Notes: a model not told the origin generated them from the letters alone. Shown: positions 33,693 to 46,306, counted from the stretch's first letter. The stretch is 64,000 bases of DNA from Adiantum capillus-veneris (GCA_014529385.2 CM043953.1:77552872-77616871), one strand, 5' to 3'. A program made the numbers and translations.

Positions 33693-33766
<74 letters not shown>
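33693..33766 (+). repeat. (TG)37 at the DR2/PLE-B junction
   Basis: A pure TG run, (CA)n on the sense strand of PLE-B, next to the GGGATGGGGAGGGCGC end of that element. Confidence 0.98.
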
Positions 33767-33769
<3 letters not shown>

Positions 33770-33796
33770 CCTCCCCATCCCTGAGGAAAGGTTGAC

Positions 33797-33838
33797 TTGG
33801 TGGAGGATAGGCCACCAAGTGGACCTATCCCCCACCAA
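33797..33838 (-). other. 3' hairpin of PLE-B (15-bp stem, 12-base loop)
   Basis: On the sense strand TTGGTGGGGGATAGG pairs with CCTATCCTCCACCAA. All 15 positions pair with one G-U, which would be A-C on the plus strand. Sequence differs entirely from the PLE-A hairpin, but the position (just before the (CA)n) and the size are the same. Confidence 0.8.
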
Positions 33839-33849
33839 AAGATTGATCA

Positions 33850-34629
33850 GATATTGAAGATCGACTTTGCATTCAGGGAAAGTATTTGATATCAAAAAAC
33901 CTTTAATGCATTGGAGTAAACATTGTTGAGAAAAGCCATTATTCACAAAGAATGTGATTAATTTCATAAGGTCTAGATATGTGTATATGGTGCAAGATGC
34001 ATTATATAGAATAGGGAACACTTGTGATATACATACTTTCGTTGCGACATCCCTAGGTCGCGTAGCATCCGTTGGATAAATGAGATATTACGGCAAGGTA
34101 GCTTGTTTTTTTTCCAAGCAGTGAAAGAGATATAGTCCCCACAAAAGGGGCGAAGCAGTTGTATGGTTGTATTAAGATAAGTAACCTGATATGTATCATA
34201 AGTGGGTTTTATTTGCAGAATGTCAAGTGGATAAATGGAAAAAGGGTCCTCTTCTGAGAGAGGTTTATTATTAATTAGACATTGGTGGACAACTTGATTA
34301 TTAAGAAATATAAGGTCATCCATATACCTCCAAGTATGATAAAACGCTTTCAGTATTTCCCATTTTCCCAATCGCGCCAATTTTCTCCCAAATTCCAACT
34401 CGAACCAGGCCAAGTAAATGTTACACCAAAGGGGTGAACACGAGTATCCCATCGGTATACCTTGTTTTTGACGATATATGCATGTTCCAAGTGAAGTGAC
34501 ACAATTTTCAAGCAAAAATCGATTAAGTATAAGAAAGAATTCAAAGGAGCTACTCACCTCTTTGTTTTTCTTAGTGAGCTGTATTTTTTTCTTGCATCCT
34601 TTAAATCCTTTGTACCCAAACCCTGTCAT
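33850..34629 (-). pseudogene. PLE-B reverse transcriptase palm and thumb
   Basis: Frame 34629-33973 holds QKQGIPMGYSCSPLWCNIYL (motif B), WRYMDDLIFLNN (motif C, YMDD) and VTYLNTTIQL (the Penelope F-L-D-x-x-I equivalent). The thumb, FFVNNGFSQQCLLQCI, is in the frame starting at 34021. That frame runs without a stop into the hairpin and (CA)n, because the natural stop is lost or shifted. Motif A (F-D-V-K-A-C-Y-E-A-I-P) lies just upstream near 34690-34730. No GIY-YIG sequence follows. Confidence 0.75.
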
Positions 34630-34829
34630 TAGCTTAACGAACTTTTCCAGCGTGTCTGTTAAACTATTAGATCCAAAATGTGGAATGGCTTCATAACAAG
34701 CTTTTACATCAAATGTAAAAGCACAGTAAATTTGTTTGGGCAGATTTATTAAGAAATCATATTGATTATTAATAATCCAATATACATTTGTTTTTACCCA
34801 AAAAAAATTACTGTTTTTTTATGAAAAAC

Positions 34830-36149
34830 CTATGTGTATTCCAGCACCCCTATATTCAATGCTTTTAAAAGATATGTCATAATTGAGGTATAAGATGAAA
34901 AAATGCAGTTATGTGCATTTGTTATCCATCTAAACTCATTTTTATGAATTTTAAAATTGCCCATGAGATAGGATAGCGTGTATCTGGCTGGTATCTCAAG
35001 CCCATAAGCCAGAGAAAAGTCCTTGGTCGTTTTTGTCAATTCTTCCACTGTTGTATCTAATTTCTCAAACTCATGCAAAGAGATCCTTTCTATAGCAGCT
35101 AACCTAACTAATTTCTTGCAAATAAAGATAGGTGTCTGTGCAGATTTATCAATGCCACATATGAAGATATGTGATAGGAGAAATTCGATTTCATCCATGA
35201 GGTCAACATTAAGGTACCAAGGGCTCACATTCACTTTATGCTTCGGAAATTTTTCTCTAAAAAGTCTTTGTAAGTTTCCCATAATATATTCATTGTGTGG
35301 TTGGTTATATTGCATACCCATAATCTCACATAATATCTCCTAGCCATCCAAGATGGATTTAGAAGCCTTTACACAATCAAATGGAACTTGGGGAATGTGA
35401 TTAAGGCCTTTTTTAATATAGTCATTGAGAAATCTATGTCTGGCAATATCAATACTAGTAGTAAGTACATGCCTCCCAAAAGGAGGAAAGTCTACTAAGA
35501 AATTTGTGAACCTATTTTGTGCCTGACAGACACATGGTTGGTCAAGGTCAAAAGGCATAGCAAAGGTTAGGAAAGGCTTGTATAAAAGTGAACCGATATT
35601 TTTTGTAAACTCCCATCCGAAAGAGATTCTAAAAAACTCGAGGGTTTTTGGAATCCAGAAATGTTTCAACATTGTGCTATAAAATAATTTTGGGTGAATG
35701 TGGTCAAGGAATTTATTATTGAACAGAAGATGCACAAACCGACTAGCCTTTCTTTGCTTTTTAATTAATTGTTTATGTCCATTGTATCGAAAAAGGATAG
35801 AACGAACCTGATCATCATCAGGTTGGTTGAAATCCAATGTTTTAGGAGTATCTCCCATATCCTCTGATGCACGAAATTGTCTTGTTCTTTTAGTTGATGC
35901 TGATGATGAACTGCCCGGTGTATTAGCAATCCTTTTCATTGACTCCTTTGCTTTAGATGGTCGGAGAAGTAATTCGATAGTGTTAGCCAATGGCATATGT
36001 GCTAGCTTTGGAAGTAATGAATTTCCTGGAGAATATAAAGCAAGACCACGTGCTGCATCAAGCATGTGAGCATGAAAATGATAATACACAATCAGTGCTT
36101 GTCTAACAACAATAGGGATGGTACCAATCCACCCAATAAAGGCATACAC
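34830..36149 (-). pseudogene. PLE-B pre-RT region and RT N-terminus
   Basis: One frame with a single TAG at 35340-35342. It contains a Ser-rich linker with KRTRQFRASEDMGD, then IKKGLNHIPQVPFD (the Penelope-type GLN motif), FICGIDKSAQTPIFICKKL (aligned with GLDKASNMASFICKK of PLE-A) and GNFKIHKNEFRWITNAH (K-I-H-K region). It ends where motif A should begin, with a frameshift near 34800. Confidence 0.7.
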
Positions 36150-36841
36150 CTGCGCTGGCCCAGACGAGAACTCGAAGAACTTTTGTAAATTCTGGAATAC
36201 GTACCAAATAAGATGTCAACCCAAATGATGGAGGCCTTGCAGTTGGAATTTGGATCCTGTTTCTTACACTGACATTTTACAAATGGTCTGTTAGTATTCC
36301 AACAATTTTTCAGGAACCTCTTCGGATCCTTGATTCTATCAATAATTGATAGTCCTTTTGTCCTGGCAATCAATGCTTGGTTAGAACATTTTGAGGAATC
36401 AACATCAGATAGATGTAGTTGTGTTAGTTCAAAAGAGAGATCATATGAAACTAGTTGTTTGGCTTGGAGCACTGCAATCTCACCTTGCTCAACTAGTTGT
36501 TTGGCTTGGAGCACTGCAATCTCACATTGCTCAACTGCTTCAGAGGGTAAGCTACATAGTAAAGCTAAGGCAGATATAGTAAAAGGGGCACAATGGTCGA
36601 TCAACTCAAAGTCCCAAAGCTTGTTGTCAAGGCGAATCGCATCAAGTTCCACTTGTCGTGGAGGTAACAGTGGAACCACACCTGAGAAATTGTTGGAGAG
36701 GCTCTTACTTAGCTTAGATGATGAAGGATTGCCAATAACTGTAGCTAAGGCTTGTTTCTCTTGAGGGTCCAAGAGATCAAGATCAAACAAGGGATTAACT
36801 GTATTTATTTCCTGTAAGATATCGACAGCCATTATAGGCAC
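36092..36841 (-). pseudogene. PLE-B N-terminal domain
   Basis: A 249-codon frame beginning ATG at 36841. It matches PLE-A in PLLPPRQVELDAIRLDNKLW (PLE-A: FLRSRQIEVESLGVDHRLW), then in SNQALIARTKGL and in FVKCQCKKQDPNSNCKASII. A 15-codon unit (EIAVLQAKQLV plus flank) is duplicated in tandem near 36455-36545. The frame shifts to 36149-35340 near 36120. Confidence 0.65.
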
Positions 36842-37157
36842 ATTATTGATAAGGTATAACTTATTAACAATGGAAGGTAATGATGAGAAATAGAATTCAA
36901 TATCAGAACTATCCTGGCAATCTATAAAAGGGAGCGATAGTAGGAAGCTATCTAAAGCCGGGAGAAGGCTCTTTTCATCTTTTCTAGACTTGGCAAGGAG
37001 GAAGATCCAATCATTGACTCATGCAACCTGTAGGGCAGATAAAAATTTAGATATAACTGCATCTTTCTCAAAATCTAAAAGTCGTATATGGAAATCCGGG
37101 CCTTTAAAGCAAGACAGAATGCATTGTGTCCCTGTAGGAGGAATTGAAGTCTCTTTA

Positions 37158-37566
37158 TGTAGAGGGTGTGTGTGTAGCGCTGAGTATGTGTGTCTGGGTC
37201 TCGTGAAGAAGTAGAGAGAGAGAGAAAAAAAATAGTTGGAGAGTTAGTTAGAAAGGGAATGATGCGTGCTTGTGTATGTGTGTGTTAGTCTATGTGTGTG
37301 GGCATGAATGAGATAGAGAGAGAGATTTTTGTTAGCACTAGTGAGAGAGAAATACATACCTTCTTGTAGTGTTGATTACAGGGAGAGATTAGACCACATA
37401 TGACTGCCTGTGTGTGTAGTTGCTTGAGACTGTAGGTTCTTGTAGCGATTGTTTGTGAGTATAGGGGAGAGAAAGCTATATGCTTTTTGTAGTGAAATTA
37501 GTTAGAGAAAGAGTGGGAGATACTTGTTATTGAGAATAGGGAGTTGAGCATGAATGAAAGAAGGAC

Positions 37567-37623
<57 letters not shown>

Positions 37624-38542
37624 CATTAAGAGATGGAGAGAGTCGACTCTTGAACGCCATTGAAGTGAGAGAGAAGACAACGAGGCACGTCACAAAACTG
37701 CGATCACACAAGTCCGCGTAGGAAAATTGTTTTAAAAGCGTCATCGGTTAGTGAAATTGCTACAAATCAAAATGATAATATTTGTTCTTTTGGTTATTTT
37801 ACATTTTACGAAATGTTAAGAAATCACGCAAAAAGTTATCAGTTTAAAATATAAAAGCTAAAAATAAATAAAAGAAGAGAAAAACCTTGAAATAGAGTCA
37901 TTAGTGTGCATCGTATTCATAAACGAAATAGAAAAGTAGTCGTTTAATGAAAGTTAATTTGCAAAGAGCTTGTCTGAAAATGGAATGCATGGCATAGTTT
38001 GGCATATTTACAAGCAATCTAGGAAATAAGAATACATTGCAAAATTTTAATGGAAATTGACAGTTCATTGTGATTTATTTGGCGTTTTAAGAGGAGAAGA
38101 AATGATTAAAGTCCATTAAGTGACTGTCGCATTGAAATAAACAGAGAACTATAGAAAAACTTATTGTGAAATTATATTGTCTAGTGAGTTTGGAAGTTGG
38201 TATAGTTAAACAGATATATAAATTTGAACTCATGCAAGTGTGTTTGCTTAGTATTTTGTTGAAAAATCATATCGGAAAAAAAAGTACATGGAGATATGTG
38301 GTTAATTGTTTTATTGGTTTAGATAAAAAAAAAGGAAGATGTATAAGTGAGATCTTAGGTTGAGATTGGATAGTTGGACTACGAAGTTCAGAAGGGTAAG
38401 TAAAGAAAGAAAGTTTATTTATAAATTAGCTAAAATGGGCTTGAGAGTAGCAAATCATAGGCAGATTAGTGCACTCTTAGGTTAGTTAGGGGGCCCTTGG
38501 TTTAACTGAATGTCACTAGAAAGACTTGGAAGGTAGCGTTCA
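37158..38542 (+). repeat. gypsy-2 left LTR, 5'-truncated
   Basis: Colinear with 49404-50785, ending GGTAGCGTTCA before the PBS. It includes a (GA)25 run at 37570-37620. Missing 5' sequence corresponds to 48382-49403 of the right LTR. Confidence 0.9.
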
Positions 38543-38544
38543 TT

Positions 38545-38562
38545 TGGTGCATCCACCGGGAG
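38545..38562 (+). promoter_or_regulatory. Primer binding site of gypsy-2
   Basis: TGGTGCATCCACCGGGAG starts two bases after the left LTR. A TGG start complementary to a tRNA CCA end is expected for a PBS. It most resembles a tRNA-Gly 3' end, but I could not assign it with certainty. Confidence 0.6.
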
Positions 38563-38991
38563 TTCGCTAGCTACTTCAACTACGGGGCACCCCGGTGTAT
38601 AAACTTTGCATGGCGATTGTTCCCTGGTTTGATCTAGAGATCGAGAGTGAAATATAGAGCCGTTTAGTCCAAGTAAGTGAGTGAGAGCACACGTAAACAT
38701 TCCTACGGGGTCCTTGGACTTAAAGAGCCATGGTTGTTTTGTGTGAGCGATGGTCAAATGTAGTACACGAGTGTCCGTGGGCACTTAGGTTTCCCAATTG
38801 CTAGACAGAGTTAATCAAATCTCAATAGCATAGAGTTCCTATATTCAAAGTAATACGACTGTAGTCAAGGATCCTATGTTGTTAGAATGGGTCAGCAATT
38901 TGCCTGATCTCATTAAGTGGAGAATTTTAGATAAGCTTTTAGAAGCCACAAGCGTAGTTGAATACACTATAAAGGCCTATACATAGGTTGG

Positions 38992-39405
38992 TTGCTTAGT
39001 ACATTAGGGGAAGAAGGAGAGTGCGTACACGAGTACACAGAACTGGAAAGGGCCCTTTCCGTAGACGCTCACGAGGTAGAGACCTCGGAAAGAATCGTCA
39101 ACACACCTAGTGATCCTGTGCCAAAGCCCTTCACGCATTTAGACACATACACAGCAATCCAGCTAATCACCCACTAGAAATTAGTCAACGTGATATACTA
39201 TAAGGCGATAGCATTTGACTCAGGTGGGGGTTACCATTGTGAAAGATATTCAATTCCAAAAGAAAGGCCGCTAGCATTTAGCAATTTCCGAAAGTACTTA
39301 GCATTAGGGAGCGAGGTTCCTAGAAAGTTGGACCCTTACATGATTAAAGAGCATAGAGGCATCCTAGAACGAGAAGAGAAATCTATGTCTGAGTGGCTTC
39401 TGTAA
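38992..39405 (+). pseudogene. gypsy-2 upstream/gag N-terminal frames, broken
   Basis: Two short frames in the same reading direction (38992-39177 and 39190-39405) encode charged, motif-poor sequence. Their position between PBS and gag suggests gag N-terminus or an upstream ORF. No function can be given. Confidence 0.35.
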
Positions 39406-40030
39406 AAGCAAGTAGCTATAACGTATGCTTAGAGAACTACAAGCTAACGTGGAGTGGCTCTAGGAGTATAAAAATTGGGATTTTGAACCCCAAAACATTG
39501 TGTTGACTAACTGTGTAGGGTCAGTAAGCCAAGTACAAACGAAGAGTAGAAGAAGGACTTGTTGTCAATACTGTTGTCGTGTTCCACATCCACCTTGTGT
39601 GATTGGAAACACTAGTTCAACGATTACAGTAAAGAGAAATTACTTAAGACAGATTATTGTTTAACTAGCACATAGGAGCAGAATAAAACCCCTTTTACGT
39701 CGACCCTTAGTAAACCAGTTACTTCAGAGAAGACCAAAATAGGGCTAGAGAAGCACGTAGAAAGAGGCGGGAAGAGATAATTGCTCCAAGGTCTTTCCAA
39801 TCAACTCGAACACATTAACGCATTGCTTTCAGAATGTACCAAGAGTTCTTATTGAGGGATTAAGAGAAGGTAGGTTAGTGGGCCAATCCACGCCAGTAAG
39901 AGAAATAGTTGACCAACCGTTTCACTTAGACCAATGTCGCGACTTGGGGTTAAGACATTTATTTGCTCTACCCAAACCATGAGCACTAAATTTTTGGGAA
40001 GACCCACACTTTGAGAATCCATTAGATCAA

Positions 40031-41500
40031 ATGGCAGTGCCAGTAGCACGAGCTACGCTACGATTGGCAGATTTTACACAGTTTGTAGGGCTCTGGGATG
40101 AAGACCCTAATGCTCATCTTCAAAAATTTGAAGTAACATGTGTAGCAAACGAAATCGTAGATAACGATCAAAAACTACATATTTTCCCAGCTACCTTTAA
40201 GGATAAAGCTGCTAGTTGGTATGAAAATGTACCAACAGCAGCGAATAGGGCTACTTACCCTGAGTTGACAACAGCATTTTTAGCGAAGTTTCCCGTCAAA
40301 GATTCCAAGATAGACTTGCTCAACAGTTAGATTATCTTCAGTAGGGAATTAACAAAAGTATTGATCATTACATCTAAAGGATGGAGACAATAGTACGAAA
40401 GATGGGAAATACGGCACCCAACGAGGATACTCAAAAATGTAGTCTTGTAGATGGCTTGCAAGATCCGAACGCTCAACAATATGTGAGTTTAAGAAGACTA
40501 GCAAACTTAGCAGTTGCTAAACAAGAAGCTAGAAACTGGAAAGAGGTGCAATTAAGCCAATAGAGGAGAAGAGAATTTTTTAGTGGACCTAGTATGGTTA
40601 CTTCTCCCACTATACCAATTCCACGAACTCAGGAGCCTGTATGTGGTTATGGAGTTACATCACCACAAGTGGTGGTAAATACAAATCAGACTCCTTATAA
40701 TTCCCCAAATCCATACATGACAACTCCAGCATACATGTTGCAGACTGGTACACCACCACCGCCAGCTCTCACAGAAGAGAGGGTAGTCCAATTGATGACG
40801 GACGCAATTGGAAAATTAAAAGAATAAATTTTGAGTGCTTTAAGACCTCAAAGAAAATAATTATATGCTATAGCTCAACAAGTAGCAGGCCCGTCTATGA
40901 GTGCACCTCCAATGAGATCCAATGTGTGGTATGGGAAGTGCAATGGTTACGGCCATTTGGCAACTGAGTGTCCAACTGCATCAAGGGTAGTGCCAGACCA
41001 CGTGCGTATACTGTTTTGTACCTTTTGTCTAAAAAACAATCATGTGTAGACAATTACTTTGTAAAGCAAGCATGTGAACGCTGTCAAGCAAGGGCTATGC
41101 AAACCAATTATAACCTTATGGATAGAATCAATATGACCTATGAGATAGGTCCACCACCACAACCTTTTATGCAAAGGGGACTACCTGAAACATATCGGTA
41201 GCAATTACAACAACAAAGGAAAGGGTTACCCACACAAGGGATACCACCTACTCCAAGGTTGGAAGGACAAATGAGGAGAAATTCTCCATATAGGCCTCCA
41301 TTTTGACGGAATAATTTCCGATACACTAATCCAAATATGGAGCCTTCTAGCCCTGTGGTATGCTATAAATATCAACACGAAGGACATATAGCTCCTTGTT
41401 GCCCCAATCCTCATAAAAATCAAGACTATATACCATTATGTCGAATCTGTACTGAGGAGGGTCATTATGAAGATTCATGCCCAAAACGGGTAACTTCAGT
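40031..41500 (+). pseudogene. gypsy-2 gag with zinc knuckles
   Basis: The capsid part reads DPNAHLQKFEVTCVANEI, then FPATFKDKAASWYENVP and TYPELTTAFLAKFP, the retrotransposon gag pattern. It breaks at a TAG near 40330 and continues in other frames to 40830. Three knuckles follow: YGKCNGYGHLATEC (first Cys lost, near 40930), CYKYQHEGHIAPCC (second Cys lost, near 41360) and an intact CRICTEEGHYEDSC (near 41445). The loss of knuckle cysteines and many stops mark this as decayed. Confidence 0.8.
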
Positions 41501-42049
41501 GCAAAATGACAAAGGGAAACAGAAGGTCGATGAGGGTCTTAGTACCTCTGCCAATTTAGTAGAGGTTGAACAATTGCAATATGGATTCCCTCGTAAACGA
41601 AACGTAAGGAAAGTGATTTTTGCTAAAGAACCCATGATGGTCGGGGTGGTCACTCGATCTCAAAATATGGACCATGATAAAGGGCTGACTGTCCTGAATG
41701 TAAGTAAGAAGAGTGAGGACTCTTTCATAAAAGAGTTTGTAGAATCTCCTGATGAAGTGTCTGAGGATCATTCTATTGATGAATCACCGATTTCTTTTAA
41801 GCTAAAAGAAGAGAAAGAAATTAAAAAAGGTATAGCACCTTTTACAGAAAGGTTACAAACATCTGTAGCTCACAGGAAGAGCGCATCAGAGATCTTGAAT
41901 TTATGGGAGTCTATGCAGGATTGCAAAATATCATTGGACTTGACCACTTTAGTAGAGATATCTCCTCTTTGTAAGAAACAATTATATCATAAGCTCGTAT
42001 GTAGGACAGGGAAGAGAAAAATCTCTAAAATGATGGAGCCAGTCAAAGA

Positions 42050-42167
42050 AAAAGGAGTTCAAGTAGTAGATATGTTTATGGACCTAGGATCACCTACTAT
42101 TTCCTTGGAAATAGGAATCCATAGCGTGACTAGAGTGCAATTAGATGGTGGAGCACAGTCAGTTTAA
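42050..42167 (+). pseudogene. gypsy-2 protease fragment
   Basis: The frame ends with MFMDLGSPTISLEIGI, then VQLDGGAQSV and a stop. L-D-G-G-A matches the retropepsin active-site loop in position and neighbours. The rest of the protease, to about 42500, is frameshifted. Confidence 0.6.
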
Positions 42168-42985
42168 TGATTGAGCAAACTATGGGAGAGTTGAGTGGAA
42201 TCTACGAACATCATTCTATGCTTGGCCAATCAACGACGTGTAAAACCTTTAGGGATTTTATAAGGGGTCAAGACTATAGTGGCAGGACTTGAGTTTCATG
42301 TGAGTTACTTGATAGTTTGACCACATTCGTACGGGGCCTCTTTCCCAATATTGTTAGAAAGACCTTGGCTTGTACAAGTCAGGTGTGTGCAAAGTTGGCA
42401 TAAAGGAGTGATCATTATTGGTCTTTGCAATGATAGAGTAGAACTGCGAGTTGTCTCTAAGGAGTTTTTGAGGGAGTATAAAAAGCTGGCGGTGTCATAA
42501 ACGGAAGAAAACACAGATTATAGTGATGATAAATTAGAGGATGAAGAAGCAGTTAAACAACACTTCTCATTAAATACGGATAAATATTCTTGATTTCTAC
42601 ACAATGCTTACCATATGTGGATAGAGGATGATTCCACAGGGACTCAGAGGGTGTTGGTAATTATGCTTGTCACTTAGGAATGGGTGAATACAAAGTTCAT
42701 TACTCTTCGAATTATGATTCTGATAAGGATATTGCACAATGGTTGTCCACCTCAGATGAGTGTTTGGCAAACTGTTTTAATATAACCCTGGAGGACGACT
42801 TAGAGGATATGGATAAGCCTAGAGGAAAATCCATTGCACTAGTAGAAGTAAAGGCTATGTACGAACAGTTACTAAAAGAGTGTGAGTTAGCAGATGAAGC
42901 TATGGCTCAAGTGCTACAAAAAATGGCATGATTAGAAAAAGAAAAAGGAAATGCTATTTTAGAGGCTAAGCATAGCAAAGAATTA

Positions 42986-44200
42986 TTGAAGCAATGGGAA
43001 GATTATTATAAACAAGAAGATATGGAAGAACAGTCAGAAGAATATGGAATCACTGACGTCGTCCCTAAATTCCAGACTGAGGGCTCTTTAATGGCTGAAG
43101 TAACACTTGATACCTATATGGTAAATATTGATGGCTGGTCAACAAAGAATTATGAAACTGTGATTGTACCCTATTGTGGGACACAATCTGTGGCTATTGT
43201 GAGTGATACAGAGAATAAAAATGAAGAGTCTGAATCTCTTATAAATAAACACAACTTACTTGAAAATGTTGTCTATAAGGAGGAAAAACATCCTCTAATT
43301 AGGGCTATGCCACGTACACAATCTTCTTTTGTGTTATCAAAAGATAATTTAAATGTTCAGTGGGAAGTGTCGGAAGGAAAATTCTTGACATTGGGAAGTC
43401 AATTAAAAGGAGAAGTGTTGGAGCGTTTCAAAGAAGTACTTACAAAGTATCAGCATGCTTTTGCATGGTCATCCAATCCTAAGCTATGTCAACACTATAT
43501 TGACTTAGAACTTAAAGCTCGACCTATTTATCAACGTCAACGTCGCACCAATCCTGTTTATGTTGAATTGGAAAAAGCAGAGATAATGAAACTTTTGGAT
43601 GTGGGATTTATTTATGCGGTTGCTTATAATGATTGGGTTTCCCCAATCGTGGTAGTATCCAAGAAAAATAAGAAAATCCGTATTTGTGTAGATTATAGAA
43701 AACTCAATGGGAAAACTAAGAAAGATCATTTCCCTTTGCCCTTTAATGATCAAGTTTTAGATCGTGTTGCGGATATGCCCTTTATTCCTTTATGGATGAA
43801 TTCAGTGGCTGTAATCAAATTCAAATACATGAAGATGGTCAATCAAAAACTACTTTCACTACTGAATGGGGAACATTTGCTTATCAAGTTATGCCATTTG
43901 GGCTATGTAATTCCCCTGCCACATTCCAACGTGTTATGATTGCAGCTTATCAGGATTTCCTAGATGGAAATTTTCTTAGATGATTTTTCAGTGCAAGGAA
44001 CTGAAGAGGATATGCCTGAAAAGTTGGCTTGGTGTTTGAATGTAGCATTTAAATGGGCATTTCTTTAAACCCTAAGAAGTGTTTCTTTCGAGTAACCAAA
44101 GGAATACTACTAGGTCATGTTGTCCCTCGGGATGGCATTACAGTTGATGAGAGTAAGGTTAGTAAAATCAAAGATTTGCCAGTACCACATAACCTTCGTC
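42986..44200 (+). pseudogene. gypsy-2 reverse transcriptase
   Basis: The frame to about 43780 holds the pre-RT segment, RPIYQRQRRTNP, then WVSPIVVVSKKNKKIRICVD and YRKLN. The next frame (43792-43983) has MDEFSGCNQIQIHE (motif A) and VMPFGLCNSPATFQR (motif B). Motif C (FLDD in IFLDDFSVQG, near 43970-44000) is in a third frame. The 44053-44250 frame gives LNPKKC and LLGHVV of the connection. Confidence 0.85.
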
Positions 44201-44204
44201 AGTT

Positions 44205-46080
44205 GTGGGGTTTTTGGGACATGCCGATTACTATAGGAGATTCATTTTGAACTTTGCTTCAATTGTGGGACCTCTAACAAATTTGCTTAAAAAGGATATC
44301 GGTTATATGTGGACTGACAAATGTCAAGTTTCATTTGGAGACATTAAAGACCGATTAGTAAAAGCGCCAATTCTAGTGAGTCTTGATTGGACAAAAGAAT
44401 TTCATATCCATACTGATGCATCTCATACAGCAGTTGGGGTTGTGTTGTGTCAGGCTGATGATAAGAAAGTTGATCATCCAATCTATTATGCTAGTAGGGT
44501 CTTAAGTTACCCTGAGCATAATTACAGTGCGACTGAAAAAGAATGCATGTCTATGGTTTTCTCTGTTGATAAATTTTGGCATTATCTATTGGAAAATCAT
44601 TTTGTATTCTATGTGGATTATGCCGCATTGAAATACTTGTTAAATAAACCAAAACTATCTGGAAGAGTCATTCGATGGATGTTACTTTTACAAGAGTTTG
44701 ACTTTGAGGTAGTTGTACGGCTAGGCAAGTCACATGTGTTAGCTGATCATCTTTCTAGATTACTTACCGATGATGTAGAGAGGGGAGTTGATGATGAGTT
44801 ACCCAATGCTAACCTGTTTTTTATTGGAAGTGAGTTACCTTGGTATGCAGACATAGCTAATTTTCTTAGCACGTCTGAATATCCTCATAAAGCAACTAAG
44901 CATGAAAAGGAGAAGCTACTTCTTCAAGCCCGTCACTATTCATTGATGGGGGGTTTCTTACATTGTTATTTTCCTCGTGAAAAAATTTATAGACGATGCT
45001 TAAGAGAGGACAAAGTTTATCAAGTTTTAAAGGCATTACATGATGAGCCTTGTGGAGGCCATTTTGCAGGGGAATTAACTGCAAGAAAAGTATTGATGGT
45101 AGGATATTGGTGGCCGACTGTTTACAAAGACTCCTTTACACATTGTAAAAGGTGTGATAAATGTCAGCGAGCTGGTCGACCCACTGTGCAATATGCAACA
45201 CCATTAACACCAATACTAGCTTTGAAGCCATTTGAGAAATGGGGAATAGATTTTGTAGGACCCATAGATCCTCCATCCCGATATCGTTCTAACCGATATA
45301 TTTTGGTATGTACAGACTATGTTACCAAGTGGGTTTAAGCTATAAACCTTTGAAGGCTGATAGAGCCTTAGATGTGGCTAAGTTTCTCTATGAGGATGTC
45401 ATTACAAGATTTGATTGTCCACTAGAGCTGGTTAGCGATCGAGGATCTCATTTCCTTAATGACACTATTAGGGAATTGATCGAGTTACATAAAATTAAAC
45501 ATCGAAAGTCTACACCTTATTATCCACGTGCAAATGGACAAGTGGAAGTTGCCAACAGATTTTTGGGTAACATTTTAACAAAAATGGTAGCTGATAATCG
45601 TCGTGATTGGGATGAACGATTACCTAAAGCATTATGGGCTTATCGCACCACTTTTAAGGTAACAACCTAAAATACACCCTTCACTTTAGTTTATGGTGTT
45701 GAAGCCATATTTCCAATCGAAAAGGAGATTCCAACCTTAAGGGTTGCCTTATCTACTAGATTTGGTGAAGAGGAATCTTAAAAAAGATAGGTTGTTTACC
45801 TTGACCAAACTCGACGAGTTCGCTTGCTAGCCTTACAAAGTCTTGAGGCTATGCAAAGGCGATGTAAAGCTTAGCATGATCTCCATATCAAAGTTTGGAA
45901 ATTTCAAAGAGACAATAAGGTTTTAATTTATGATAGTCGTTACTATAAATTCCCTAGAAAACTACAGATACGATGGCTAGGTCCTTTTAAAGTACTTCGG
46001 ACCTTCATTAATGGGCCCTTGTTAGTTCAGGACATTGACAAAGCTTTAGATCCTTTCAAAGTCAATGGTCTGCGGTGAAA
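44205..46080 (+). pseudogene. gypsy-2 RNase H and integrase
   Basis: RNase H runs from [18 protein letters not shown] (near 44400) to LADHLSRL. Integrase has H/H/C/C residues near 45040-45170 (HDEPCGGHF ... CKRCDKCQ), then [19 protein letters not shown] followed by a stop at 45338, SDRGSHFLND and YYPRANGQVEVANRF in the next frame. The D-D-E residues are all present, but split over frames. The C-terminal part decays to about 46080. Confidence 0.9.
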
Positions 46081-46306
46081 CACTATTTCACTTAGCTTTT
46101 TTTTCTTTTCAAAACACATAAGGACAAAACCATTAAAAAAGCAAAAAAAACAAAAATCAAGTAAAAAGAAAAAAAATTGAGTTGCATTAGAAGTTTGTCT
46201 ATTTCTTTCTTCTTTTGGAATAAGTGATAACACTAGTTATTTATGGCAAGAATTATCACCTCATTCATCATCACATTTTTTCCATTCCATCCATATTTGG
46301 TGAGTC

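Larger units (their letters stand above)
31895..33766 (+). repeat. DR2: second copy of the long direct repeat
   Basis: Second copy of the 26439-28733 segment, in the same orientation, with a ~400-base internal deletion relative to DR1 at about 32127. It lies directly upstream of the 5' end of PLE-A and directly downstream of the 3' end of PLE-B (both on minus). Confidence 0.85.
33767..37157 (-). mobile_element. PLE-B: second Penelope-like element, divergent subfamily
   Basis: Same domain order as PLE-A on the minus strand, but with protein sequence so different that only motifs align. The 3' end has a hairpin and (CA)n. The 5' end lies at about 37157, where it abuts the truncated left LTR of gypsy-2. 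Reading frames: 36841-36092 (N-terminal), 36149-34830 (pre-RT and RT start, one in-frame TAG at 35340-35342) and 34629-33973 (RT palm), with the thumb continuing to about 33850 in another frame. Three or four lesions make it inactive, yet the catalytic motifs are intact. Confidence 0.75.
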
